Source: Nemertoderma westbladi (taxonomy: Eukaryota > Xenacoelomorpha > Nemertodermatida > Nemertodermatidae). From it: 64,000 nt of DNA. The position numbers and the translations under genes were made by a program. The stretch is taken from positions 17,657 through 81,656 of the forward strand of contig JAUCBJ010005181.1 of assembly GCA_032718475.1 (NCBI GenBank), given 5' to 3'. Positions 11,023 through 22,532 of this stretch are shown piece by piece. Position 1 is the stretch's first letter, and each line of letters begins with the position of its first letter. The notes below the pieces were generated by a model, which did not search any database, was not told the origin of the DNA, and was given only the letters and a program-made list of their open reading frames with translations.

Positions 11023-14000
11023 TTGGTTAGGGAACAGAAACTCGTAGCTGGTAGGTTAGGAAACGGAAAACTCGTAGCTGGTAGGTTGGGAAACAGAAAA
11101 CTCGTAGCTGGTAGGTTAGGAAACGGAAAACTCGTAGCTGGTAGGTTGGGGAACAGAAAACTCGTAGCTGGTAGGTTAGGAAACCGAAAACTCGTAGCTG
11201 GTAGGTTAGGGAACAGAAACTCGTAGCTGGTAGGTTAGGAAACGGAAAACTCGTAGCTGGTAGGTTGGGAAACAGAAAACTCGTAGCTGGTAGGTTAGGG
11301 AACAGAAAACTCGTAGCTGGTAGGTTAGGGAACATAAAACTCGTAGCTGGTAGGTTAGGAAACGGAAAACTCGTAGCTGGTAGGTTGGGGAACAGAAAAC
11401 TCGTAGCTGGTAGGTTAGGAAACAGAAAACTCGTAGCTGGTAGGTTAGGGAACAGAAAACTCGTAGCTGGTAGGTTAGGGAACAGAAAACTCGTAGCTGG
11501 TTGGTTAGGGAACAGAAACTCGTAGCTGGTAGGTTAGGAAACGGAAAACTCGTAGCTGGTAGGTTGGGAAACAGAAAACTCGTAGCTGGTAGGTTAGGAA
11601 ACGGAAAACTCGTAGCTGGTAGGTTGGGGAACAGAAAACTCGTAGCTGGTTGGTTAGGGAACAGAAACTCGTAGCTGGTAGGTTAGGGAACAGAAACTCG
11701 TAGCTGGTAGGTTAGGAAACGGAAAACTCGTAGCTGGTAGGTTAGGGAACAGAAAACAAACTCGTAGCTGGTAGGTAAGAGAACAGAAAACTCGTAGCTT
11801 GTAGGTTAGGAAACAGAAAACTCGTAGCTGGTTGGTTAGGGAACAGAAAACTTGTAGCTGGTAGGTTAGGAAACGGAAAACTCGTAGCTGGTAGGTTAGG
11901 GAACAGAAAACTCGTAGCTGGTTGGTTAGGGAACAGAAAACTTGTAGCTGGTAGGTTAGGAAACGGAAAACTCGTAGCTGGTAGGTTAGGGAACATAAAA
12001 CTCGTAGCTGGTAGGTTGGGGAACAGAAAACTCGTAGCTGGTAGGTTAGGGAACAGAAAACTCGTAGCTGGTTGGTTAGGGAACATAAAACTTGTAGCTG
12101 GTAGGTTAGGAAACGGAAAACTCGTAGCTGGTAGGTTAGGGAACAGAAAACTCGTAGCTGGTAGGTTAGGGAACAGAAAACTCGTAGCTGGTTGGTTAGG
12201 GAACAGAAAACTCGTAGCTGGTTTGTTTAGGAAACAGAAAACTCGTAGCTGGTAGGTTAGGAAACGGAAACTCGTAGCTGGTAGGTTAGGAAACGGAAAA
12301 CTCGTAGCTGGTTGGTTAGGGAACAGAAAACTTGTAGCTGGTAGGTTAGGAAACGGAAAACTCGTAGCTGGTAGGTTAGGGAACAGAAAACTCGTAGCTG
12401 GTAGGTTAGGGAACAGAAAACTCGTAGCTGGTAGGTTAGGGAACAGAAAACTTGTAGCTGGTAGGTTAGGAAACGAAAAACTCGTAGCTGGTAGGTTAGG
12501 GAACAGAAAACTCGTAGCTGGTAGGTTAGGGAACAGAAAACTCGTAGCTGGTTGGTTAGGGAACAGAAAACTTGTAGCTGGTAGGTTAGGAAACGGAAAA
12601 CTCGTAGCTGGTATGTTAGGGAACAGAAAACTCGTAGCTGGTAGGTTGGGGAACAGAAAACTCGTAGCTGGTAGGTTAGGGAACAGAAAACTCGTAGCTG
12701 GTTGGTTAGGGAACATAAAACTTGTAGCTGGTAGGTTAGGAAACGGAAAACTCGTAGCTGGTAGGTTAGGGAACAGAAAACTCGTAGCTGGTAGGTTAGG
12801 GAACAGAAAACTCGTAGCTGGTTGGTTAGGGAACAGAAAACTCGTAGCTGGTTTGTTTAGGAAACAGAAAACTCGTAGCTGGTAGGTTAGGAAACGGAAA
12901 ACTCGTAGCTGGTAGGTTAGGAAACAGAAAACTCGTAGCTGGTAGGTTAGAAAACGGAAAACTCGTAGCTGGTAGGTTAGGGAACAGAAAGGTCGTAGCT
13001 GGTAGGTTAGGAAACAGAAAACTCGTAGCTGGTAGGTTAGGTAACAGAAAACTTGTAGCTGGTAGGTTAGGAAACGGAAAACTCGTAGCTGGTAGGTTAA
13101 GGAACAGAAAACTCGTAGCTGGTAGGTTAGGGAACAGAAAGGTCGTAGCTGGTAGGTTGGGGAACAGAAAACTCGTAGCTGGTAGGTTAGGAAACGGAAA
13201 ACTCGTAGCTGGTAGGTTAGGGAACATAAAACTCGTAGCTGGTAGGTTAGGGAACAGAAAACTCGTAGCTGGTTGGTTAGGGAACAGAAAACTCGAAGCT
13301 GGTAGGTTAGGGAACAGAAAACTCGTAGCTGGTAGGTTAGTGAACAGAAAACTCGTAGCTGGTTGGTTAGGAAACGGAAAACTCGTAGCTGGTAGGTTAG
13401 GTAACAGAAAACTTGTAGCTGGTAGGTTAGGAAACGTAAAACTCGTAGCTGGTAGGTTAAGGAACAGAAAACTCGTAGCTGGTAGGTTAGGGAACAGAAA
13501 ACTCGTAGCTGGTTGGTTAGGGAACAGAAAACTCGTAGCTGGTAGGTTAGGAAACGGAAAACTCGTAGCTGGTAGGTTAGGGAACAGAAAACTCGTAGCT
13601 GGTAGGTTAGGGAACAGAAAACTCGTAGCTGGTTGGTTAGGAATCGGAAAACTCGTAGCTGGTAGGTTAGGGAACAGAAAACTCGTAGCTGGTAGGTTAG
13701 GGAACAGAAAACTCGTAGCTGGTTTGTTTAGGAAACAGAAAACTCGTAGCTGGTTTGTTTAGGAAACAGAAAACTCGTAGCTGGTAGGTTAGGAAACGGA
13801 AAACTCGTAGCTGGTAGGTTAGGAAACAGAAAACTCGTAGCTGGTAGGTTAGGAAACGGAAAACTCGTAGCTGGTAGGTTAGGGAACAGAAAGGTCGTAG
13901 CTGGTAGGTTAGGAAACAGAAAACTCGTAGCTGGTAGGTTAGGAAACGGAAAACTCGTAGCTGGTAGGTTAGGAAACGGAAAACTCGTAGCTGGTTGGTT

Positions 14001-16050
14001 AGGGAACAGAAAACTTGTAGCTGGTAGGTTAGGAAACGGAAAACTCGTAGCTGGTAGGTTAGGGAACAGAAAACTCGTAGCTGGTTGGTTGGGGAATAGA
14101 AAATTTGTAGCTGGTAGGTTAGGAAACGGAAAACTCGTAGCTGGTAGGTTAGGGAACAGAAAACTCGTAGCTGGTTGGTAAGGGAACAGAAAACTCGTAG
14201 CTGGTTGGTTAGGGAACAGAAAACTCGTAGCTGGTAGGTTAGGAAACGGAAAACTCGTAGCTGGTAGGTTAGGGAACAGAAAACTCGTAGCTGGTAGGTT
14301 AGGGAACAGAAAACTCGTAGCTGGTTGGTTAGGGAACAGAAAACTCGTAGCTGGTAGGTTAGGGAACAGAAAACTCGTAGCTGGTTGGTTAGGGAACAGA
14401 AAACTCGTAGCTGGTTGGTTAGAGAACAGAAAACTCGTAGCTGGTTGGTTAGGGAACAGAAAACTTGTAGCTGGTAGGTTAGGAAACGGAAAACTCGTAG
14501 CTGGTAGGTTAGGGAACAGAAAACTCGTAGCTGGTTGGTTAGGGAACAGAAAACTTGTAGCTGGTAGGTTAGGAAACGGAAAACTCGTAGCTGGTAGGTT
14601 AGGGAACAGAAAACTCGTAGCTGGTAGGTTAGGGAACAGAAAACTCGTAGCTGGTTGGTTAGGGAACATAAAACTTGTAGCTGGTAGGTTAGGAAACGGA
14701 AAACTCGTAGCTGGTAGGTTAGGGAACAGAAAACTCGTAGCTGGTAGGTTAGGGAACAGAAAACTCGTAGCTGGTTGGTTAGGGAACAGAAAACTCGTAG
14801 CTGGTTTGTTTAGGAAACAGAAAACTCGTAGCTGGTAGGTTAGGAAACGGAAAACTCGTAGCTGGTAGGTTAGGAAACAGAAAACTCGTAGCTGGTAGGT
14901 TAGGAAACGGAAAACTCGTAGCTGGTAGGTTAGGGAACAGAAAGGTCGTAGCTGGTAGGTTAGGAAACAGAAAACTCGTAGCTGGTAGGTTAGGTAACAG
15001 AAAACTTGTAGCTGGTAGGTTAGGAAACGGAAAACTCGTAGCTGGTAGGTTAAGGAACAGAAAACTCGTAGCTGGTAGGTTAGGGAACAGAAAGGTCGTA
15101 GCTGGTAGGTTGGGGAACAGAAAACTCGTAGCTGGTAGGTTAGGAAACGGAAAACTCGTAGCTGGTAGGTTAGGGAACAGAAAACTCGTAGCTGGTAGGT
15201 TAGGGAACAGAAAACTCGTAGCTGGTTGGTTAGGGAACAGAAAACTCGAAGCTGGTAGGTTAGGGAACAGAAAACTCGTAACTGGTAGGTTAGAGAACAG
15301 AAAACTCGTAGCTGGTAGGTTAGAGAACAGAAAGGTCGTAGCTGGTAGGTTGGGGAACAGAAAACTCGTAGCTGGTAGGTTAGGAAACGGAAAACTCGTA
15401 GCTGGTAGGTTAGGGAACAGAAAACTCGTAGCTGGTTGGTTAGGAAACGGAAAACTCGTAGCTGGTAGGTTAGGTAACAGAAAACTTGTAGCTGGTAGGT
15501 TAGGAAACGGAAAACTCGTAGCTGGTAGGTTAAGGAACAGAAAACTCGTAGCTGGTAGGTTAGGGAACAGAAAACTCGTAGCTGGTTGGTTAGGGAACAG
15601 AAAACTCGTAGCTGGTAGGTTAGGAAACGGAAAACTCGTAGCTGGTAGGTTAGGGAACAGAAAACTCGTAGCTGGTAGGTTAGGGAACAGAAAACTCGTA
15701 GCTGGTTGGTTAGGAAACGGAAAACTCGTAGCTGGTAGGTTAGGGAACAGAAAACTCGTAGCTGGTAGGTTAGGGAACAGAAAACTCGTAGCTGGTTTGT
15801 TTAGGAAACAGAAAACTCGTAGCTGGTTTGTTTAGGAAACAGAAAACTCGTAGCTGGTAGGTTAGGGAACAGAAAACTCGTAGCTGGTTTGTTTAGGAAA
15901 CAGAAAACTCGTAGCTGGTTTGTTTAGGAAACAGAAAACTCGTAGCTGGTAGGTTAGGAAACGGAAAACTCGTAGCTGGTAGGTTAGGAAACAGAAAACT
16001 CGTAGCTGGTAGGTTAGGAAACGGAAAACTCGTAGCTGGTAGGTTAGGGA

Positions 16051-16950
16051 ACAGAAAGGTCGTAGCTGGTAGGTTAGGAAACAGAAAACTCGTAGCTGGT
16101 AGGTTAGGAAACGGAAAACTCGTAGCTGGTAGGTTAGGAAACGGAAAACTCGTAGCTGATTGGTTAGGGAATAGAAAACTTGTAGCTGGTAGGTTAGGAA
16201 ACGGAAAACTCGTAGCTGGTAGGTTAGGGAACAGAAAACTCGTAGCTGGTTGGTTGGGGAACAGAAAATTTGTAGCTGGTAGGTTAGGAAACGGAAAACT
16301 CGTAGCTGGTAGGTTAGGGAACAGAAAACTCGTAGCTGGTTGGTTAGGGAACAGAAAACTCGTAGCTGGTTGGTTAGGGAACAGAAAACTCGTAGCTGGT
16401 AGGTTAGGAAACGGAAAACTCGTAGCTGGTAGGTTAGGGAACAGAAAACTCGTAGCTGGTAGGTTAGGGAACAGAAAACTCGTAGCTGGTAGGTTAGGGA
16501 ACAGAAAGGTCGTAGCTGGTAGGTTAGGAAACAGAAAACTCGTAGCTGGTAGGTTAGGAAACGGAAAACTCGTAGCTGGTAGGTTAGGAAACGGAAAACT
16601 CGTAGCTGATTGGTTAGGGAATAGAAAACTTGTAGCTGGTAGGTTAGGAAACGGAAAACTCGTAGCTGGTAGGTTAGGGAACAGAAAACTCGTAGCTGGT
16701 TGGTTGGGGAACAGAAAATTTGTAGCTGGTAGGTTAGGAAACGGAAAACTCGTAGCTGGTAGGTTAGGGAACAGAAAACTCGTAGCTGGTTGGTTAGGGA
16801 ACAGAAAACTCGTAGCTGGTTGGTTAGGGAACAGAAAACTCGTAGCTGGTAGGTTAGGAAACGGAAAACTCGTAGCTGGTAGGTTAGGGAACAGAAAACT
16901 CGTAGCTGGTAGGTTAGGGAACAGAAAACTCGTAGCAGGTTGGTTAGGGA
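16051..16950 (+). repeat. Higher-order duplication, 450-bp (15-unit) period, within the minisatellite
   Basis: The variant acagaaaggtcg at 16051 and 16501, and the variant acagaaaatttg at about 16261 and 16711, are 450 bp apart with the same unit order between them. This is a second, shorter example of segmental amplification inside the array. Confidence 0.75.
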
Positions 16951-19309
16951 ACAGAAAACTCGTAGCTGGTAGGTTAGGGAACAGAAAACTCGTAGCTGGT
17001 TGGTTAGGGAACAGAAAGGTCGTAGCTGGTAGGTTAGGGAAGAGAAAACTCGTAGCTGGTAGGTTAGGTAACAGAAAACTTGTAGCTGGTAGGTTAGGAA
17101 ACGGAAAACTCGTAGCTGGTAGGTTAAGGAACAGAAAACTCGTAGCTGGTAGGTTAGGGAACAGAAAGGTCGTAGCTGGTAGGTTGGGGAACAGAAAACT
17201 CGTAGCTGGTAGGTTAGGAAACGGAAAACTCGTAGCTGGTAGGTTAGGGAACAGAAAACTCGTAGCTGGTAGGTTAGGGAACAGAAAACTCGTAGCTGGT
17301 TGGTTAGGGAACAGAAAACTCGAAGCTGGTAGGTTAGGGAACAGAAACCTCGTAGCTGGTAGGTTAGGGAACAGAAAACTCGTAGCTGGTTGGTTAGGAA
17401 ACGGAAAACTCGTAGCTGGTAGGTTAGGTAACAGAAAACTTGTAGCTGGTAGGTTAGGAAACGGAAAACTCGTAGCTGGTAGGTTAAGGAACAGAAAACT
17501 CGTAGCTGGTAGGTTAGGGAACAGAAAACTCGTAGCTGGTTGGTTAGGGAACAGAAAACTCGTAGCTGGTAGGTTAGGAAACGGAAAACTCGTAGCTGGT
17601 AGGTTAGGGAACAGAAAACTCGTAGCTGGTAGGTTAGGGAACAGAAAACTCGTAGCTGGTAGGTTAGGGAACAGAAAACTCGTAGCTGGTTGGTTAGGAA
17701 ACGGAAAACTCGTAGCTGGTAGGTTAGGGAACAGAAAACTCGTAGCTGGTAGGTTAGGGAACAGAAAACTCGTAGCTGGTTTGTTTAGGAAACAGAAAAC
17801 TCGTAGCTGGTTTGTTTAGGAAACAGAAAACTCGTAGCTGGTAGGTTAGGAAACGGAAAACTCGTAGCTGGTAGGTTAGGAAACAGAAAACTCGTAGCTG
17901 GTAGGTTAGGAAACGGAAAACTCGTAGCTGGTAGGTTAGGGAACAGAAAGGTCGTAGCTGGTAGGTTAGGAAACAGAAAACTCGTAGCTGGTAGGTTAGG
18001 AAACGGAAAACTCGTAGCTGGTAGGTTAGGAAACGGAAAACTCGTAGCTGATTGGTTAGGGAACAGAAAACGTGTAGCTGGTAGGTTAGGAAACGGAAAA
18101 CTCGTAGCTGGTAGGTTAGGGAACAGAAAACTCGTAGCTGGTTGGTTGGGGAACAGAAAATTTGTAGCTGGTAGGTTAGGAAACGGAAAACTCGTAGCTG
18201 GTAGGTTAGGGAACAGAAAACTCGTAGCTGGTTGGTTAGGGAACAGAAAACTCGTAGCTGGTTGGTTAGGGAACAGAAAACTTGTAGCTGGTAGGTTACG
18301 GAACAGAAAACTCGTAGCTGGTTGGTTAGGGAACAGAAAACTCGTAGCTGGTAGGTTAGGGAACAGAAAACTCGTAGCTGGTTGGTTAGGGAACAGAAAA
18401 CTCGTAGCTGGTAGGTTAGGAAACGGAAAACTCGTAGCTGGTAGGTTAGGGAACAGAAAACTCGTAGCTGGTAGGTTACGGAACAGAAAACTCGTAGCTG
18501 GTTGGTTAGGGAACAGAAAACTCGTAGCTGGTAGGTTAGGGAACAGAAAACTCGTAGCTGGTTGGTTAGGGAACAGAAAACTCGTAGCTGGTTGGTTAGG
18601 GAACAGAAAACTCGTAGCTGGTAGGTTAGGGAAGAGAAAACTCGTAGCTGGTAGGTTAGGGAAGAGAAAACTCGTAGCTGGTAGGTTAGGGTACAGAAAA
18701 CTCGTAGCTGGTAGGTTAGGAAACGGAAAACTCGTAGCTGGTAGGTTAGGAAACGGAAAACTCGTAGCTGGTAGGTTAGGGAACAGAAAACTTGTAGCTG
18801 GTAGGTTAGGAAATGGAAAACTCGTAGCTGGTAGGTTAGGAAGCAGAAAACTCGTAGCTGGTAGGTTAGGAAACGGAAAACTCGTAGCTGGTAGGTTAGG
18901 AAGCAGAAAACTCGTAGCTGGTAGGTTAGGAAACAGAAAACTCGTAGCTGGTAGGTTAGGAAACGGAAAACTCGTAGCTGGTAGGTTCGGAAGCAGAAAA
19001 CTCGTAGCTGGTAGGTTAGGAAACAGAAAACTCGTAGCTGGTAGGTTAGGAAACGGAAAACTCGTAGCTGGTAGGTTAGGAAACGGAAAACTCGTAGCTG
19101 GTAGGTTAGGAAGCAGAAAACTCGTAGCTGGTAGGTTAGGAAACGGAAAACTCGTAGCTGGTAGGTTAGGAAGCAGAAAACTCGTAGCTGGTAGGTTAGG
19201 GAACAGAAAGGTCGTAGCTGGTAGGTTAGGAAACAGAACTACCGTAAGTTCGTATAGAAAAACAATACATATTTTTTATAAGCATTTTGCTGATAATGAT
19301 GCACCTTAA

Positions 19310-20081
19310 GGGGGGTATCACCCCAAATCTATTTTTTTATTATTTTTATAGCTACTGTTCTGAAACTTTAACACAATTATCTGTGATCTTTAACTAAGAA
19401 AACTGAGATACCTTCGCAAACCATTTTGTTTGTAAAATATGGGACTTTTTGTGCAACAAGTCGGTTTTTTTCAAAATTTGTAAAGATTTTGAGGATTTTA
19501 ATGAAAAATATCTCATGTAGAAGGATCTGTAGTACCAACCGGGTTGCAGTTCTCGGTCCAAGAGTTTGGCCCAATGAACCTAGATTTTTTTTATGTAGGT
19601 TATCTTTTGTGAAAATTTCAACACAAAACTATTGGTATTTGAAAAATTTATGGGGGTTTTAGTATGTTCGGGCTATATTTCGGGCATCATATATTTTGAG
19701 ATAGACAAGAAGAAGCAATTACATAATGGATCATAGAACATCCAAATTGACATATGTTACAAAACCAATACTAAGGATTGTAGCCCTATAGATGCTGAAC
19801 ATTTTGGTATATGTTTGATAAAAATTGAGTGAAAAATAAAAAAGTAGTAGGGAATTTAGTGATGATAATCGGCAAACTGAGAAAAAGGTTGTTTTATGCA
19901 GAGAGTCATGAATATTAGCTATAAATTGTTATTGAAAAGTTCTGTTTTGTGGTGGAAAATTATTCAATGGTCAAAACCGATGTCACCACGTGAAAGCCCT
20001 TCTATCAAACCACAAAATTAGAAGAAAAAAAAATTTTCAGGAAATTTTAAAATTTTGCAGTCGCAGGGGGTGATACCCCCC
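19310..20081. mobile_element. 772-bp element with 15-bp inverted ends and TTAA flanks
   Basis: The sequence GGGGGGTATCACCCC at 19310-19324 recurs inverted at 20067-20081. TTAA stands immediately outside each end (19306-19309 and 20082-20085), as expected for a TTAA target duplication of the piggyBac kind. The interior has no transposase and is AT-rich, so it would be a non-autonomous copy. It lies in CABLES intron 2 between the minisatellite and exon 3. The inverted ends and the flanking TTAA are seen directly. The superfamily is inference, since piggyBac ends usually begin with CC. Confidence 0.65.
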
Positions 20082-20205
20082 TTAAAATCGGAAAACACAT
20101 TTAATAAATCTGATGAAAAAAAAAAGACTGGGGAAAGACTGGGGGATTTTTTACATTATTATTATTTACCGCCCATATTTCCTATCTATGTTTTCATCAC
20201 TCTAG

Positions 20206-20414
20206 GTGTCACCCTCATACTCTCGGCTAAGATGAACGACACACGCGGACCGGATTTGGTGAAACTCATAACTACCATATGTTCCACCTACCGTTGTAGT
20301 CACAGAGACCTCATAGCGATGGAGTTCCCCGTCATTGTTTCTTTAGAGTTTCGGTTATTAGTTCCACATTGGGAGGTTCTCTCCCATTATAATAGACTAA
20401 CACACCGCACCTAG
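20206..20414 (+). CDS. CABLES: CABLES-like protein, exon 3 (end of cyclin box and stop)
   Basis: Last coding exon, opened by the acceptor ttttcatcactctag ending at 20205. Its first two bases complete the Gly codon begun at 4936. The product VTLILSAKMND...LVKLITTI..TYRCSHRDLIAMEFPVIVSLEF followed by VPHWEVLSHYNRL matches the vertebrate C-terminus (VLLAAKIGSD, NRRELIAFEFPVLVALEF, LPEHEVMPHYRRL). Stop TAG at 20412-20414 lies a few residues after HYNRL, as in the family. The reconstructed protein is 433 aa, close to the size of vertebrate CABLES2. No essential block is missing. The oddity is the 15.3-kb upstream intron, almost all minisatellite. Confidence 0.88.
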
Positions 20415-20509
20415 ACCATGATACATATATGCTGCTCTATTGTCAGCATTTATTTTTGTGCTAGTCTACAGTAACCCGCGTTTGGTGCTTATTTTTTTAC
20501 AAACATTCT

Positions 20510-20515
20510 AATAAA
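20510..20515 (+). terminator. Candidate polyadenylation signal of the CABLES-like gene
   Basis: AATAAA about 95 bases after the TAG stop at 20414, within an AT-rich stretch. It is the first canonical hexamer downstream. Confidence 0.45.
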
Positions 20516-21436
20516 TATGTCAATTTTATAATATATAATATATCTATGAATATCAACCGATCTCAACACTTTCATACAACAACAAGTTATTTTAACGGGC
20601 TGTTGAGGTAAGCTCTATTGAAGTAAGCTCTGGTGGGTCAATTAGCATTCTGGTTCAATCCAAGTGGTGTGGCATGCCTTATATTTATTATTCGTAGCCC
20701 CAACACGTGTGAGCCTTAGTAAATTCGTTATTCATGAACAAAATTGTCTCAAGTCAGCGGTTTATGTATTTCTGTGTATTTCAGTCAAGAGTTCTAAAGG
20801 ACATGCAGACTATGATCTTTATTAGTTTTGACAATTATGTTGTAATTGCCCGATGTTACATTACTGGCTAAATCTGAGTGAGAATTCTGCGATTATTAAA
20901 ATTGTTTGTTAGTAAAATTGTGGAAGTTACAAAAGAGCGAACAGATAATGAGAACAAAATAAGATTTATCAATTGCCAAATTTAAACCATCAGTAAAAAA
21001 CAGTTGAATTCCTTCCCAACAGTCCCTTTCCAATAACTGAATAATGTTGTAGTTCGAGTGGTCTAACATATCGTGTCTGCAGTGTGGTGTTGGGTTTGGC
21101 AATAAGCTTCTGCTACAGAGGTTATACAATGCCTCGTTGTGAAGTGAGCATAGCATCCTTCTCTCCTATGTCATGAACCCTGCGAGACATCCTGGTTTAT
21201 GGCCTGCCATCTGTATACCATCGAGGGATAAGGTGTGTATTTTTCATTGAGAGCCAGCATGGGCTACTCAGGTTCTACTGCTGCCTGAAATAATGAAATT
21301 CGCTGTTTCCATTACCACGTTATGATGGAAACAGCGAGAGACCCCTTGGTTTAATGGTTAACAACAGAGGGACCGAAGTAAAATACTGCACTGTATTCAT
21401 AATATGAAGGGGAGAATCTTTCTTTTTGGCTCATTA
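20516..21436. other. Intergenic stretch without recognisable gene
   Basis: I see no homologous coding sequence. The small - strand frame at 20896-21156 has no domain and no repeat. The region ends at the 63-bp minisatellite. Confidence 0.6.
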
Positions 21437-22434
21437 AGCCAAGGAATGCCTGTTCACCACCATAGTTGATCTTCCACAGTAAACCCTTCCACTATGTTTC
21501 CTAAAGTAATGCCTGTTCACCACCATGGTTGATCTTCCACAGTAAACCCTTCCACTACGTTTCCTAAAGGAATGCATGTTCACCATCATGGGTGATCTTC
21601 CACAGTAAACCCTTCCACTACGTTTCCTAAAGGAATGCATGTTCACCACCATGGGTTATCTTCCACAGTAAACCCTTCCACTCTGCCTCCTAAAGAAATG
21701 CCTGTTCACCACCATGAAGGGTATTCTTCCACAGTAAACTCTTCCACGTTTCTTAAAGAAATGCCTATTCACCACCATGGGTGATCTTCCACAGTAAACC
21801 TGTCCACTGTGTTTCCTAAAGGAATGCCTGTTCACCACCTTGGGAGATCTTCCACAGTAAACTCTTCCACTCTGTTTCCTGAAGAAATGCCTGTTCACCA
21901 CCATGGGTGATCTTCCACAGTAAACCCTTCCAGTCTGTTTCCTAAAGAAATGCCTGTTAACCACCATGGTTGATCTTCCACAGTAAACCCTTCCACTCTG
22001 TTTCCTAAAGAAATGCCTGTTCACCACCATGGGTGATCTTCCACAGTAAACCCTTCCACTCTGTTTCCTAAAGAAATGCCTGTTCACCACCATGGGTGAT
22101 CTTCCACAGTAAACCCTTCCAGTCTGTTTCCTAAAGAAATGCCTGTTCACCACCATGGTTGATCTTCCACAGTAAACCCTTCCACTCTGTTTCCTAAAGA
22201 AATGCCTGTTCACCACCATGGGTGATCTTCCACAGTAAACCCTTCCACGCTGTTTCCTAAAGGAATGCGGTGATCTTCCATAGTAAACTCTTCCACTCTG
22301 TTTCCTAAAGGAATACCTGTTCACCACCATGGGTTATCTTCCACAGTAAACCCTCCCACTCTGTTTCCTAAAGGAATGCCTGTTCACCACCTTGGGTGAT
22401 CTTCCACAGGAAACCGTTCCACTCTGTTTCCCAA
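21437..22434 (-). repeat. 63-bp minisatellite, about 16 copies
   Basis: Tandem array with a 63-bp period (checked: gatcttcc at 22035 and 22098). Each unit carries gatcttccacagtaaaccct, then tccactctgtttcctaaag, then aatgcctgttcaccaccatg. On the - strand the unit reads as a 21-residue repeat (MVVNRHFFRKQSGRVYCGRS), open over 224 codons at 21656-22330, but length-changing units break the frame several times and no start context or domain is evident. I read it as a non-coding minisatellite. Confidence 0.9.
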
Positions 22435-22532
22435 GTTGCTTTGGTTCCCATTTATCGACCAGTTAAGGATGAAAGCCAGGGTTGGGCTAGGCTGCAGCAT
22501 TTAAAGCACTGTGCCAAAACAGTGCTGACCTA

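Larger units (their letters stand above)
4921..19237 (+). repeat. 30-bp minisatellite, about 475 copies, built from the exon 2/intron 2 splice junction
   Basis: Array of about 14.3 kb. The unit is 16 nt identical to the end of CABLES exon 2 (agaaaactcgtagctg) followed by 14 nt identical to the start of the intron (gtaggttagggaac). Because the period is 30, the + frame reads RKLVAGRLGN repeatedly and stays in register. In the first stretch there is no in-frame stop until 5788-5790, about 29 units in. Common variants are g/a at the gggaac/gaaacg junction, GTTGGT for GTAGGT, CTTGTAGC, GAAAGGTCG, a 31-nt unit with ggtttgtttaggaaac that shifts the frame, and a unit with ttaggtaagag that carries the stop. 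Both strands stay open for long distances only because the unit is stop-free in several frames. I regard those open frames as by-products. Confidence 0.97.

Noticed and set aside
4921-19237. CRISPR array
   Set aside because: There are no unique spacers between repeats, and the context is a eukaryotic intron.
7417-19309. Separate + strand ORFs of RKLVAGRLGN repeats downstream of 5790
   Set aside because: They begin at arbitrary GTG/TTG/ATG-like codons inside the array and have no independent start or domain. They are intronic minisatellite.
21656-22330. 224-codon - strand repeat protein
   Set aside because: It is a translation of the 63-bp minisatellite, broken by units of odd length, with no signal or domain outside the repeat.
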